Notes under the pieces: model-generated
What the model saw: the letters and a program-made list of their open reading frames with translations, nothing else
Told to the model about the DNA's origin: nothing
Database searches by the model: none
Part shown: piece by piece, positions 17,783 to 32,469 of the stretch
Numbering within the stretch: the first letter of the stretch is position 1
Layout: every line of letters starts with the position of its first letter
Assembly (NCBI RefSeq): GCF_026932795.1
Contig: NZ_JADPVH010000026.1
Span: 1-54,685, forward strand
Direction: 5' to 3'
DNA: 54,685 nucleotides
Source of the DNA: Paenarthrobacter sp. Z7-10
Lineage (GTDB): Bacteria; Actinomycetota; Actinomycetes; Actinomycetales; Micrococcaceae
Position numbers and translations under genes: made by a program

Positions 17783-18399
17783 AGGGCAACGGCGTCCGGC
17801 TGGCCCTCGAACGTGACCAGCGCCTGCCCGGCGCGTCCGTGCGCGTGCATCAGCAGCTCGCCGGGCTGACCGACGATGGCCACCGATACCGGTGCCCGCT
17901 TGGCGACATGCCGCGGCCCCGAGGGCTGGACCAGCACAATGCCCAAGTCCACTCCGCGGTAGAAAATTGCGGCGCGTTTAACCAGCTCGTCCCAGAGCGC
18001 ACTGGAATATTCCTGGTCCAACGCCCGCGGTGCCCAGCGGTCCGTCGCCCGGCGGACATCCTCGGTGTGGACGAAATATTCGACCAGGTTGGAGCTTTCG
18101 TCCACGGCCTTGATCTTCATCGGTGAGAGCGGCGGCGGTCCCGCGCGAAATTGCTCCACCAGCCTGGCGTAGGCATCCGCGCTGCCCGACTTCGCAGCCA
18201 GCTTCAGGGTGGCCTTTTCCGAGGCCCTGTTGAACGGCTTGAGCAGCAGGCCCAGACCCACGCCGGCGTTGCGTTCGCGCAGGACGAGATGCGAGGCGAG
18301 CTCCTGCGTGCGCCACCCGGGGCAGAGCGTAGGAGCGTCCGGGCCGGCGGCGAGCAGCGTCTCGGCCAACACTTCACGGGAAGGATCTACAAAATGCAT
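17755..18399 (-). CDS. TIGR03085 family (DinB/maleylpyruvate isomerase-like) protein
   Basis: About 214 residues starting MHFVDPSREVLAETL, with the TLCPGWRTQELASHLVLRE segment typical of the actinobacterial TIGR03085 group in the DinB/mycothiol-dependent isomerase superfamily. PGWxxxELxxHL is the metal-site region. Its role is unknown; a thiol-transferase or metal-binding function is inferred from the superfamily. The start at 18399 is chosen from the family; TAATTT eight bases upstream suggests a leaderless mRNA, and ATGs at 18417 and 18438 are alternatives. It interrupts the his genes on the opposite strand. Confidence 0.8.
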   Translation of the reverse strand: MHFVDPSREVLAETLLAAGPDAPTLCPGWRTQELASHLVLRERNAGVGLGLLLKPFNRASEKATLKLAAKSGSADAYARLVEQFRAGPPPLSPMKIKAVDESSNLVEYFVHTEDVRRATDRWAPRALDQEYSSALWDELVKRAAIFYRGVDLGIVLVQPSGPRHVAKRAPVSVAIVGQPGELLMHAHGRAGQALVTFEGQPDAVALLQTAEVGF

Positions 18400-18522
18400 C
18401 ACTTGTGAAATTAGCATGCAATGGGACAAAAAGGGCACTTAGCATCGCCGCAAATCTGCTTAACGCCGCAGTAAAGCGGCCCGTGCGGCGTTCCGATGAG
18501 CGGTGGCATTAGAATTGGAATG

Positions 18523-18942
18523 ATGCCTGAACTGCCCAGTACCGAGCCCACCGCCGGCGGCGCCACCGTCCCCGGCAACGAATCCGTCCTCGATGACGCC
18601 GTCGCCGCGAGGCTGAAGCGCGACCCGGCCGGGCTGGTTGCCGCCGTCATCCAGCAGTTTGACACCTCCGAGGTGCTGATGCTTGGTTGGATGGATGACG
18701 AAGCCCTGCGCCGCACGCTGAGCAGCGGAAGGGTCACGTTTTTCTCCCGGTCGAGGCAGATGTACTGGCGCAAGGGAGACACCTCGGGCCACGTCCAGTA
18801 CGTGAAGTCGGTGGCCCTGGACTGCGACGGCGACGCTTTGCTGGTCCAGGTTGACCAGGTCGGTCCTGCCTGCCATACCGGAACCCGGACCTGCTTCGAG
18901 GGCAGGGATCTGGCAACGGCGCAGCACCCGGACGCATCCTGA
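18523..18942 (+). CDS. hisI: Phosphoribosyl-AMP cyclohydrolase
   Basis: About 139 residues. Motifs are [47 protein letters not shown] and CHTGTRTCF, with Cys and Asp ligands for zinc and magnesium. It opens the adenine ring in histidine synthesis. An ATG at 18496 extends the frame, but TAGAAT at 18510-18515 followed by seven bases points to a leaderless start at 18523 (ATG at 18520 is also possible). Confidence 0.93.
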   Translation: MPELPSTEPTAGGATVPGNESVLDDAVAARLKRDPAGLVAAVIQQFDTSEVLMLGWMDDEALRRTLSSGRVTFFSRSRQMYWRKGDTSGHVQYVKSVALDCDGDALLVQVDQVGPACHTGTRTCFEGRDLATAQHPDAS

Positions 18943-19084
18943 CCGCGGACGGTCCGCCGGGTAATAACCCACGCCGGCCGGCTGCACCCGGTATCCGGGG
19001 CGCATCGTCACTCGTTTTCTTTTCAACCGTCCACCTGAACCGTCCACTTGCGGGCGGCCTTCTCACGGAAAGTCGACCATCCCC

Positions 19085-20650
19085 ATGCAGGACCTCGGCG
19101 TGATCAGCCCAACCCTTGAGGAATTCCGCGAACTGGCGGCAACCCGCCGGGTGATTCCGGTCCGGCTGAAAGTCCTGGCCGACGCGGAAACACCCATCGG
19201 CCTCTACCGGAAGCTGGCACAGGGCCAGCCCGGCACCTTTCTGATGGAATCCGCCGCCATGGGCGGGGTTTGGTCCCGCTATTCCTTCATTGGCGTGCGC
19301 TCGCTTGCGACGTTGACCACGCACGACGGCGCCGCATGCTGGCTTGGGAGCCCGCCGGTTGGCCTTCCCGACGGCGGCAGCCCGGTGGAGGCCCTGCGGG
19401 CCACCATCGAGGCGCTGCGGACCGAGCGTTTCGAGGATTTGCCGCCGTTCACCTCGGGGCTGGTGGGATTCGTCGGCTGGGAATCGGTGCGGCACTGGGA
19501 AAAGCTGGTGTCCCCGCCCGAGGACGATTTGGGGCTGCCCGAGCTGGCACTGAATCTGGTGGCGGATATGGCCGTCCATGACAACGCCGAGGGGACCGTA
19601 CTGCTGATCGCCAATGCCATAAACGTCGACAACACCCCGGATCGGGTGGACGAAGCCTGGCAGGACGCGGTCGCGCGGGTTACGACCATGCTGGAACAGA
19701 TCAGCACGCCCGTTGCGCAGCCGGTCTCGGTGCTGGCGGCGGACACGGCGGATTTCTCCGCCGCCGTCGTCCAACGCTGGAACGAACCCGACTACCTTGC
19801 CGCCATCGACCGCGGCAAGGAAGCCATCGTGGACGGGGAAGTGTTCCAGGTGGTCATCTCCCGGCGGTTCGAGATGGAGTGCGGAGCCTCGCCGCTGGAT
19901 GTCTATCGGGTGCTGCGCACCACCAACCCCAGCCCCTACATGTACATTTTCAGTTTCGAGGATGCCGCCGGCCGCGGCTATTCAATTGTGGGGTCCTCAC
20001 CCGAATCCTTGGTGACAGTCACGGGGAACGAGGTCATCACGCACCCCATCGCCGGGTCCCGGCCTCGGGGGCGGACCGTGGAGGCGGACAAGGAGCTGGC
20101 GGAGGAGCTGCTGGCGGATGCCAAGGAGGGCGCCGAGCACCTGATGCTGGTGGATCTGGCCCGCAACGATATTTCCAAGGTCTGCCTGCCCGGCACGGTG
20201 GATGTCACCCAGTTCATGGAGGTGGAGCGGTTCAGCCACATCATGCACCTGGTGTCCACGGTGGTAGGTACGCTGTCCCCGCGGCACACCGCCTACGACG
20301 TGCTGGCGGCCACCTTCCCCGCCGGAACCCTCTCCGGTGCGCCCAAGCCGCGGGCACTGCGCCTGCTGGATCAGCTGGAACCCCAGCGACGCGGCATCTA
20401 TGGCGGTGTGGTGGGATACCTGGATTTCGCCGGCGACATGGACATGGCCATCGCCATCCGGTCCGCGCTGCTGCGCGAAGGTAAAGCGTATGTTCAGGCC
20501 GGCGGCGGAATTGTGGCCGATTCGGACCCCGCCACCGAGGCGCAGGAAACGGTCAATAAAGCCGCTGCCCCGCTGCGGGCCGTGCACGCGGCCTCGTCGC
20601 TGCGCAATCTGGCCCCCGGCGCACCAGTTTCAGGAGTTGAAGCCCGATGA
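19085..20650 (+). CDS. trpE: Anthranilate synthase component I
   Basis: 521 residues. The N-terminal regulatory part has FLMESA (LLES-type tryptophan feedback element) and the chorismate-binding part has SPESLVTV, PIAGSRPRGRT, LMLVDLARNDISKV, FPAGTLSGAPKPRAL and YVQAGGGIVADSDP. It makes anthranilate from chorismate with ammonia from a TrpG subunit, not encoded here. The 142-base gap upstream shows no Trp-codon leader peptide, so attenuation is not evident. Confidence 0.95.
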   Translation: MQDLGVISPTLEEFRELAATRRVIPVRLKVLADAETPIGLYRKLAQGQPGTFLMESAAMGGVWSRYSFIGVRSLATLTTHDGAACWLGSPPVGLPDGGSPVEALRATIEALRTERFEDLPPFTSGLVGFVGWESVRHWEKLVSPPEDDLGLPELALNLVADMAVHDNAEGTVLLIANAINVDNTPDRVDEAWQDAVARVTTMLEQISTPVAQPVSVLAADTADFSAAVVQRWNEPDYLAAIDRGKEAIVDGEVFQVVISRRFEMECGASPLDVYRVLRTTNPSPYMYIFSFEDAAGRGYSIVGSSPESLVTVTGNEVITHPIAGSRPRGRTVEADKELAEELLADAKEGAEHLMLVDLARNDISKVCLPGTVDVTQFMEVERFSHIMHLVSTVVGTLSPRHTAYDVLAATFPAGTLSGAPKPRALRLLDQLEPQRRGIYGGVVGYLDFAGDMDMAIAIRSALLREGKAYVQAGGGIVADSDPATEAQETVNKAAAPLRAVHAASSLRNLAPGAPVSGVEAR

Positions 20651-21516
20651 GCCATTCATCCAGCACAAACGCAGTACCCAATCCCGGGCAGCACGGCGAC
20701 CCCGTTCAGCCCAATCAATCCGATCAACTCGGGCAGCGCGGCGATCGCGGGCAGCACGATCAACCCGGGCAGCATTACGGTGAGCAGGTTCAGCCCGGCC
20801 CGGTATCGTCACCGCGCCCAGTCGTGCCGCGGTGGAAGCGCAAATCCACCGTGATTATGCTGGCGGTGCTGAGCTCATTGGCGGCCTTCGGGACGACGAC
20901 GCAAACCTGGGTCCACGTCAGGCTGGCCCAGGGGGCGGTCCAGCAGGCCGACCTGGATGTGGTGGGCAGCAAAGCCGCGACCGCCGTGACCGCATTGGCG
21001 CTGGTCGCACTCGCCGGTGCTTTGGCTGCCTCAATTGCAGGCCGATTTTCCCGGCTGGTGGCGGCATTGATCATCTTGCTCAGTGCGGTGGGAATCATCG
21101 CCTCCGCCGTGGCTGTACTCGGCGATCCGCAGGCCTCAGCCACCGGGCCGGTGGGCGCGGCGACAGGTGTCATCGGCGTGCCGGCACAGACCGCCACGAC
21201 GGTGTTTCCGGTGCTGGCCATCGTGGCCGCCGCAGTGCTGGCCCTGGCCGCGGTGCTGATCGCCTGGGCGGGCCGCGGCTGGGGGCAGCGGACCAAATAC
21301 GATCCGGCCAGCCCGACGCTGCGCGCCGCGAAGGGTGCCGCCACCGGCACAACGGCAGGCTCCACCGGCGGTTCCGGGGCGGACCGCAGCGGCGGTGCAA
21401 CGGGTGCCCACGCGTCCGTTGCCACCGAGCGGCAAGCCGGGGGGACCGCAGTCGAGCCCTTGGACGATATCGACAGCTGGGACCAGCTCAGCCGGGGGAA
21501 CGACCCGACCTCTTAG
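20647..21516 (+). CDS. Trp biosynthesis-associated membrane protein (TIGR02234 type)
   Basis: 289 residues: a Gln/Gly/His-rich head (residues 1-50, GQHGDP and GQRGDRGQH repeats), then four membrane segments at about 70-90, 115-135, 140-160 and 190-215, and a Gly/Ala/Thr-rich tail. The TTQTWVHV segment after the first helix is typical of this actinobacterial family, always found between trpE and trpC. The ATG overlaps the trpE stop (ATGA). Function unknown; membrane support of Trp metabolism is only suggested by conserved position. Confidence 0.85.
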   Translation: MSHSSSTNAVPNPGQHGDPVQPNQSDQLGQRGDRGQHDQPGQHYGEQVQPGPVSSPRPVVPRWKRKSTVIMLAVLSSLAAFGTTTQTWVHVRLAQGAVQQADLDVVGSKAATAVTALALVALAGALAASIAGRFSRLVAALIILLSAVGIIASAVAVLGDPQASATGPVGAATGVIGVPAQTATTVFPVLAIVAAAVLALAAVLIAWAGRGWGQRTKYDPASPTLRAAKGAATGTTAGSTGGSGADRSGGATGAHASVATERQAGGTAVEPLDDIDSWDQLSRGNDPTS

Positions 21517-21595
21517 GGACAGCCCAGCCCTGCCAGCTAAGCCCCGCCAAGTAATGGCAGAATGTAAGCAGTATCGATCGTGAGGGAGATTTACC

Positions 21596-21880
21596 ATGAG
21601 CAACAAGCCGGCTACCAGAAGCCAGCCCATCGGCACCACCGAGGACGCTGCCCACCCCGGGGAACTGGGTCACGGCAACAGCCCGGCGGCGTGGACCTGC
21701 GTGGCCATCATGCTGGTGGGTTCGCTGATCAGCTGCATTGCTTTCGCCTTCGGTCCCAGCGCCACCATCCCGTTCATCCTCGGTCTGGTCATCATGGTCA
21801 TCGGTCTCGGCGTGGGCTGGGCGATGCGCCGGGCCGGCTACGGCGTTGGCGGAGACAAGCTGAAGAACGACGGCCACTAA
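21596..21880 (+). CDS. HGxxPAAW family small membrane protein
   Basis: 94 residues with the family-defining HGNSPAAW at about residue 33, followed by two hydrophobic helices with a short turn. GGGAGA lies before the ATG. It regularly lies between the Trp-associated membrane protein and trpC in Arthrobacter-like genomes. Function unknown. Confidence 0.88.
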   Translation: MSNKPATRSQPIGTTEDAAHPGELGHGNSPAAWTCVAIMLVGSLISCIAFAFGPSATIPFILGLVIMVIGLGVGWAMRRAGYGVGGDKLKNDGH

Positions 21881-21882
21881 GC

Positions 21883-24081
21883 GTGAGCGTTCTCGACGAC
21901 ATTCTTGCCGGCGTCCGGGAGGACCTTGAACTTCGCAAGCTGGCCGTGCCACTGGCCCAGCTGCAGGAACGGGCCGCCGGTCAGGAGCCGGCGCGCGATG
22001 CGTGGGCTGCGTTGGGGGGCAACGACTCCCCGCGGGCCACGCTGGCGGTAATTGCCGAGATCAAGCGCCGCAGCCCGTCCAAGGGCGAGCTGGCCCAGAT
22101 CGCCGATCCGGCCGCGCTGGCTCAGGAATATGCCGACGGCGGCGCCGCGGTGGTCAGCGTGCTGACCGAGCAGCGCCGTTTCGGCGGTTCGCTGGCCGAC
22201 CTCGACGCGGTGCGCGCCGCCGTCGACGTCCCGGTGCTGCGCAAGGACTTCACCGTGGATGCCTACCAGATCTGGGAAGCGAGGGCGCACGGCGCCGATC
22301 TGGTCCTTCTCATAGCCGCGGCACTCAGTGACGACCAGCTCACCGAATTCCTGGAGCTGACGCACCGGCTGGGCATGAACGCGCTGCTGGAGACCCATAC
22401 CAAGGACGAGGTCCATCGGGCCGTTGCGGCCGGAGCCCGGATCATCGGGGTGAACGTGCGCAATCTCAAGACGCTGGACGTGGACCGCACGGTCTTTGCT
22501 CCCCTCGCCAGCCTGATCTCCTCCGGCGCCCTGGTGGTGGCCGAATCCGGCGTCCGGGATGCCGACGACGTCAGCTCCTATGCCGCCAGCGGCGCCAACG
22601 CGATCCTGGTGGGTGAGGCGCTGGTCAGCGACGCTACCCCACGCGAGCGGATTGCACAGTTCACCGCCGCCGGCGCCGCAGCCCGAAAGAATGCCGATGC
22701 CGGTCCCGCCGCCGCGGACGACGGTCACGCTGCCGTTGCCGTTGCCGCGAACGCCGCCGCGGACGACGGTCCCGCCGATGCGTTCCTCAGCGGAGCGGGC
22801 AGTGCCGGCGCCGCCCGCGGTACGCCATCCCTGCGTCATGCCCCCGGCCCCTATTTCGGTGCCTACGGCGGACGCTGGATGCCCGAGTCCCTGATCGCCG
22901 CACTCGATGAGCTGGAAGACACCTTTGAAAAGGCCAAGGCGGATCCGGAGTTCCTGGCCGAAGTAGCTGAGCTGAATAAAAACTACTCGGGCCGGCCCTC
23001 GCTGCTGACCGAGGCCAAGCGCTTCAGCGCCCATGCCGGCGGTGCCCGGATCTTCCTTAAGCGGGAGGACCTCAACCACACTGGCTCGCACAAGATCAAC
23101 AATGTCCTCGGCCAGGCGCTGTTGGCGAAGCGGATGGGCAAGACGCGCGTCATCGCGGAAACCGGTGCCGGGCAGCACGGTGTGGCCAGCGCAACGGCCG
23201 CTGCGCTGCTGGGGCTGGAATGTGTGGTGTACATGGGCGCGGAGGACTGCCGCCGGCAGTCGCTCAACGTGGCCCGGATGGAACTCCTCGGCGCCACGGT
23301 GGTGCCGGTGACCAACGGCTCACAGACGCTCAAGGACGCCATCAACGACGCCCTGCGCGACTGGGTGGCCAACGTGGACAGCACCCACTACCTGCTGGGC
23401 ACCGCCGCTGGGGCGCATCCGTTCCCTGCCATGGTGCGGTTCTTCCATGAGGTGATAGGCGAGGAAGCCCGTGGACAGATCCTGGCCCAGACCGGCCGGC
23501 TTCCCGACGCCGTCTGCGCCTGCATCGGCGGCGGTTCCAACGCCATCGGCATCTTCCATGGCTTCCTGGACGATCCCGCGGTTCAAATCTTCGGTTTCGA
23601 GGCTGGTGGGGACGGCGTGGAGACCGGCCGGCACGCGGCCACCATCACGCTGGGACGGCCGGGTGTGCTGCACGGCGCCCGGTCTTACCTGATGCAGGAT
23701 GAGGACGGCCAGACGGTGGAATCGCATTCCATTTCGGCTGGACTGGACTATCCTGGCGTGGGTCCGGAGCACTCCTACCTTGCGGACATTGGCCGGGTTT
23801 CCTACGAGCCGATCACCGATGCCGAGGCGATGGAGGCCTTCCGGCTGCTGTGCCGGACCGAGGGCATCATACCTGCCATTGAATCCGCGCACGCCTTGGC
23901 CGGGACCATCAAGGTCGGCCAGCGGCTGACCGCGGGCAAGGACAATCCGCAGGAGACCATCATCGTGGTCAACCTCTCCGGCCGCGGCGACAAGGACGTG
24001 GCCACCGCCGCGGAATGGTTCAACCTGCTGGACGAACAATCGGCCGAGGCCGCCATTGGCAAAGAGGGGGAGCAGCTGTGA
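21883..24081 (+). CDS. trpCB: TrpC-TrpB fusion: indole-3-glycerol phosphate synthase / tryptophan synthase beta
   Basis: One uninterrupted 732-residue frame from the GTG at 21883. Residues 1-266 are a complete IGP synthase ([53 protein letters not shown]). Residues 267-313 are an Ala/Asp/Gly linker with a repeated AAADDG motif. Residues 315-732 are a complete TrpB ([20 protein letters not shown] lysine 404 in [29 protein letters not shown]). No in-frame ATG, GTG or TTG lies in the linker; the first Met in TrpB follows GGRW, too late for a separate start. The trpA start overlaps the stop. The two are separate genes in most relatives. Confidence 0.92.
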   Translation: MSVLDDILAGVREDLELRKLAVPLAQLQERAAGQEPARDAWAALGGNDSPRATLAVIAEIKRRSPSKGELAQIADPAALAQEYADGGAAVVSVLTEQRRFGGSLADLDAVRAAVDVPVLRKDFTVDAYQIWEARAHGADLVLLIAAALSDDQLTEFLELTHRLGMNALLETHTKDEVHRAVAAGARIIGVNVRNLKTLDVDRTVFAPLASLISSGALVVAESGVRDADDVSSYAASGANAILVGEALVSDATPRERIAQFTAAGAAARKNADAGPAAADDGHAAVAVAANAAADDGPADAFLSGAGSAGAARGTPSLRHAPGPYFGAYGGRWMPESLIAALDELEDTFEKAKADPEFLAEVAELNKNYSGRPSLLTEAKRFSAHAGGARIFLKREDLNHTGSHKINNVLGQALLAKRMGKTRVIAETGAGQHGVASATAAALLGLECVVYMGAEDCRRQSLNVARMELLGATVVPVTNGSQTLKDAINDALRDWVANVDSTHYLLGTAAGAHPFPAMVRFFHEVIGEEARGQILAQTGRLPDAVCACIGGGSNAIGIFHGFLDDPAVQIFGFEAGGDGVETGRHAATITLGRPGVLHGARSYLMQDEDGQTVESHSISAGLDYPGVGPEHSYLADIGRVSYEPITDAEAMEAFRLLCRTEGIIPAIESAHALAGTIKVGQRLTAGKDNPQETIIVVNLSGRGDKDVATAAEWFNLLDEQSAEAAIGKEGEQL

Positions 24082-24914
24082 TCGGCGCCAACATCTCAAG
24101 CAAATCCGCGGCTGCCATCGACCGGGCGAAGGAGCAGGGCCGATCCGCGCTGATCTGCTACCTGCCCGCCGGCTATCCCGATGTCCAGGCGAGCATTGAC
24201 GCCGGCATCGCGATGGCCGCCAACGGCGCTGATCTGATTGAAATCGGCATTCCGTACTCGGACCCGGTCATGGACGGCCCGGTGATCCAGGCCGCCACCA
24301 CCGAGGCCATCGCCAACGGTTTCCGCGTCGAGAGCGTTTTCGACGTCGTCGCCGGAATCACCGCCGCCACCGCGGGCACAGGGGTCGCCGTGCTGGTGAT
24401 GACCTACTGGAACCCGGTGCTGCGGCTGGGCGTGGATGAATTCGGCCGCCGCCTCGCCGAGGCGGGCGGTGCCGGACTGATCACCCCGGACCTGATCCCG
24501 GACGAGGCCGCTGAATGGATGACCGCCTCCGATAAATACGGGCTCGACAGAGTTTTCCTGGTGGCTCCGTCCTCCTCCCCGGAACGACTGCAGAACACCG
24601 TTGCCGCGAGCCGTGGGTTCGTCTACGCGGTGTCCATCATGGGCGTCACAGGTGCGCGGACGGCGGTCAGCAGCACAGCCGAAAAGCTGGTGGCGGACAC
24701 CCATGCCGCCGGAGCGGAGCGGGTCTGCGTCGGGCTGGGCGTCAGCCATGCGGACCATGTGCGCGAAATCGCCGCCTACGCCGACGGCGTGATAGTCGGA
24801 ACGGCGCTGGTGTCCGCCATGCGCGACGGCGGTGAGCCGGCAGTCGCGGCGTTGACCAAGGAGCTGAGCACCGGGCTCTCGCCCGCCGGCAAGGAAACGG
24901 ACCAACCTTCATGA
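24078..24914 (+). CDS. trpA: Tryptophan synthase alpha subunit
   Basis: About 278 residues from the GTG at 24078, overlapping the trpCB stop (GTGA) with AGGGGGAG upstream. Motifs are [18 protein letters not shown] (catalytic Glu), [25 protein letters not shown] (catalytic Asp) and GVTGARTAV. It splits indole-3-glycerol phosphate and channels indole to TrpB. Here its substrate is made by the domain fused to its own partner. Confidence 0.95.
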   Translation: MIGANISSKSAAAIDRAKEQGRSALICYLPAGYPDVQASIDAGIAMAANGADLIEIGIPYSDPVMDGPVIQAATTEAIANGFRVESVFDVVAGITAATAGTGVAVLVMTYWNPVLRLGVDEFGRRLAEAGGAGLITPDLIPDEAAEWMTASDKYGLDRVFLVAPSSSPERLQNTVAASRGFVYAVSIMGVTGARTAVSSTAEKLVADTHAAGAERVCVGLGVSHADHVREIAAYADGVIVGTALVSAMRDGGEPAVAALTKELSTGLSPAGKETDQPS

Positions 24915-26041
24915 GAACTGCCATCGAGGGCGCGCTGACGGCAATGCCTGCCAGCATTCCCAGCCCGTCATGGTCCGGCTTCGATATTGGACCCATCACC
25001 ATCCACGCTTATGCCCTGTGCATTTTGGTCGGCATCATCGGCGCGACCATCCTGACGAACATCCGCTGGAACCGCCGGCACGCTCCGGAGGGTTCCATTT
25101 GGGACATTGCCATCTGGGCCATTCCCTTCGGCATTATCGGCGGCCGGCTTTACCATGTGTTCTCCTCGCCGGATAATTACTTTGGTCCGCACTATGACGG
25201 CACCGGCAATCTGTGGCTGATCCCCCAGATTTGGCTGGGCGGGCTGGGCATCTGGGGTGCGGTGGTGCTGGGCGTGATAGGTGCCTGGATTGGCTGCCGC
25301 CGGTCCGGCGTGAAACTGACCTCATTCGTCGACGCCGCGGCTCCAGGTCTGCTGCTCGCCCAAGGCCTTGGCCGCTGGGGCAACTACTTTAACCAGGAAC
25401 TTTTCGGCGCACCGACCAAGCTGCCCTGGGGCCTGCAGATCGACCCGGGCAACGCCAATTTCCCCTCCGGCTATCCGGTGGACACGCTCTTCCACCCGAC
25501 CTTCCTCTACGAGTCGATCTGGGATCTGCTCGGCGTGGCAGTGCTGCTCCTGCTGGACCGGCGATTCCACTTCCGCCGCGGCCGGCTGTTCTGGCTATAT
25601 GCGATGTATTACACGCTGGGCCGTGTCTGGATCGAGCTGCTGCGCATTGACGATGCCGAGCACATCACCTTCTTTGGCATCACCACCCGGCTGAACGTGT
25701 GGACCAGCATCCTCGTCTTCACCGCCGCACTGGTGGCCTTCCTGCTGCTGACCTTCGTCCGGCGCGGATACGGCCGCGATTCGGTGCTGCTTAAGGATCC
25801 GGTCGATGCGCCCGCCGCGGCCTACGACGGGAACGACGCGGACGACGACGGCGCGGACGGCGACGGCGACAGGGACGGCGCGGACGACGACGGCGAGGAC
25901 GCCGCGGACGTCCGGGATGCGGACAGCAGGGATCAAAATGTTCCAGCTGGCGGACTGCGTGGTAATGTCGCCGATAACCAAAACGGCGGACGACACGTAG
26001 CCGGAACCGGGACAGGTGCTGCCGGCGAGTCCAAAGACTAG
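24911..26041 (+). CDS. lgt: Prolipoprotein diacylglyceryl transferase
   Basis: 376 residues with about seven membrane helices. The Lgt signature GRWGNYFNQELFG and HPTFLYES are present, with the essential HAYALC region near residue 33. It attaches diacylglycerol to lipobox Cys in the membrane. The ATG overlaps the trpA stop. Residues about 300-376 are a hydrophilic tail with runs of Asp and Gly (DDDGADGDGDRDGADD), much longer than the family core. Confidence 0.94.
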   Translation: MRTAIEGALTAMPASIPSPSWSGFDIGPITIHAYALCILVGIIGATILTNIRWNRRHAPEGSIWDIAIWAIPFGIIGGRLYHVFSSPDNYFGPHYDGTGNLWLIPQIWLGGLGIWGAVVLGVIGAWIGCRRSGVKLTSFVDAAAPGLLLAQGLGRWGNYFNQELFGAPTKLPWGLQIDPGNANFPSGYPVDTLFHPTFLYESIWDLLGVAVLLLLDRRFHFRRGRLFWLYAMYYTLGRVWIELLRIDDAEHITFFGITTRLNVWTSILVFTAALVAFLLLTFVRRGYGRDSVLLKDPVDAPAAAYDGNDADDDGADGDGDRDGADDDGEDAADVRDADSRDQNVPAGGLRGNVADNQNGGRHVAGTGTGAAGESKD

Positions 26042-26292
26042 CCGGGCACCGCCGCCCCGACAGCGCCGCAGCAGGGTTACCACCCGCGGCCAGGGGATAA
26101 GGATCACCGTACGCAGACCGCACCGCTTATTGGCGCCGCGTAACAACGGAACTCGCGTTGCGTTATACGATCCGTGATCCCTGCCATAGAATTCCACTAC
26201 GAATCACCTCACGGGCGGCTTTGCAGCCGTGCGTGGCGTGGGGCCAATGTTGTCCCCTCCGTAGGCTCAATCAGGGGGAAGGACAGATTGTC
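26042..26292 (+). promoter_or_regulatory. Leader region of gltB
   Basis: A 251-base gap. TATACGAT at 26162-26169 could be a -10 box. A partly paired stem (CACGGGCGGCT with AGCCGTGCGTG) follows near 26210-26240. No riboswitch class I know could be matched; nitrogen control of gltBD would be expected biologically. Confidence 0.35.
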
Positions 26293-30925
<4,633 letters not shown>

Positions 30926-30933
<8 letters not shown>

Positions 30934-32383
30934 TCCACGGGGTTTTTTGAAGGTCCGCGAACGGCAGACACAGCCACGCCGGCCGGTTCCGGTGCGCATT
31001 ATGGACTGGAAAGAAGTCTATGAAGCGCAGGAAAAGGGTGTGCTGCAGAACCAGGCCGGACGCTGCATGGACTGCGGCATCCCGTTCTGCCATCAGGGCT
31101 GCCCGCTGGGGAACCTGATTCCGGAATGGAATGACCTGATCCGGCGCGATAAAGGCGAAGAGGCCATCGAGCGGCTGCACGCGACCAACAACTTTCCGGA
31201 ATTCACCGGCCGGCTCTGCCCGGCTCCGTGTGAAAGCTCCTGCGTGCTGGGCATCAACCAGCCGGCCGTGACCATTAAGCAGGTCGAGGTCTCCATCATC
31301 GACCAGGCCTTTGAGCAGGACTGGGTCAAACCGCTTCCGCCGGCCCGGCTGACCGGCCGCACCGTGGCCGTGATCGGCTCCGGCCCGGCCGGCCTGGCCG
31401 TGGCCCAGCAGTTGACCCGGGTAGGCCACACCGTTGCTGTCTACGAACGCGATGACCGGATCGGCGGGTTGCTGCGCTACGGAATTCCGGACTTCAAAAT
31501 GGACAAGGACCTGCTGGACCGCCGGCTGGAGCAAATGAAAGCCGAGGGCACCCGCTTCCGCCCCGGCGTCACCATCGGCACCGACGTCAGCTGGGAGCAG
31601 CTGCGCCGCCGCTACGATGCCGTGGTGATCGCCACCGGCGCCACCGTTCCCCGCAACCTGCCGATACCCGGCCGGGAGCTGGCAGGGGTGCATTTTGCGA
31701 TGGATTATTTGGTCCAGGCCAACCGGGTGGTCGCCGGAGACACCGTGGAGCAGCAGATCGACGCCGCCGGCAAGCATGTGGTGATCCTGGGCGGCGGCGA
31801 CACCGGTGCGGACTGCCTCGGCACGGCGCACCGCCAGCACGCCGCCTCCGTCACCACGCTGGCAATCGGCCAGCAGCCTCCGTCCGAGCGCGCATCGCAT
31901 CAGCCCTGGCCCACGTTCCCCACGCTTTTCGAGGTGGCCAGCGCGCATGAAGAAGGCGGCGAACGCACGTACCTGGCCTCCACCGTCCAATTCCTGGGCG
32001 AAAATGGACAGCTGCGGGCCATCCAGGTGGCCGAGACCGAAGTTGTCGAAGGCCGGCGCCGGCCCAAGGCTGGCACCAAACGGGAAATCCCGGCAGATCT
32101 TGTGCTGTTGTCGCTGGGCTTCACCGGACCGGAGCCTGCCGGAATCACGGAGCAGGTCAGGGCCAGCTTTGACGAACGCGGCAACGTCGAACGCGACGGC
32201 TACTACATGACCAGCACGCCGGGTGTGTTCGCGGCCGGGGACGCCGGGCGGGGCCAGTCGCTGATTGTTTGGGCCATCGCGGAAGGCCGCTCCTGCGCCG
32301 CCGCCGTGGACCGGTACCTGAGCGGGGAAACCATCCTGCCGGCACCGGTGGCTCCGACCGACATGGCGCTGGCCGTGCTGTAG
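30926..32383 (+). CDS. gltD: Glutamate synthase small subunit
   Basis: About 485 residues from the GTG at 30926, behind GGAGG and overlapping the gltB stop; the frame is open upstream inside gltB. Two 4Fe-4S Cys clusters ([17 protein letters not shown] and CPAPCESSC), an FAD loop ([12 protein letters not shown]) and an NADPH loop ([12 protein letters not shown]) are present. It supplies electrons from NADPH to GltB. Confidence 0.95.
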
Positions 32384-32469
32384 GCCCGTGCTGTAGGAGC
32401 ATCACAGTTTCCCGGCGCAACCGCCGCAAAGAAAAACAGAGCACCCCACACGACAACTAAGGTAGGCAT

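Noticed and set aside
18943-19084. Tryptophan attenuator ahead of trpE
   Set aside because: No short leader frame with adjacent TGG codons was found.
21580-21882. N-terminal extension of the TrpC frame to 21580
   Set aside because: It overlaps the HGxxPAAW gene in another frame and shows no TrpC similarity; the GTG at 21883 starts at the family-typical SVLDDI.
16025-24914. Pathway gaps (hisH, hisA, trpG, trpD absent)
   Set aside because: These genes usually lie elsewhere in Micrococcaceae; absence in a 55-kb window is not evidence for loss.
26042-26292. Glutamine-type riboswitch ahead of gltB
   Set aside because: A weak stem and AT-rich patch were seen, but no conserved riboswitch core could be matched.
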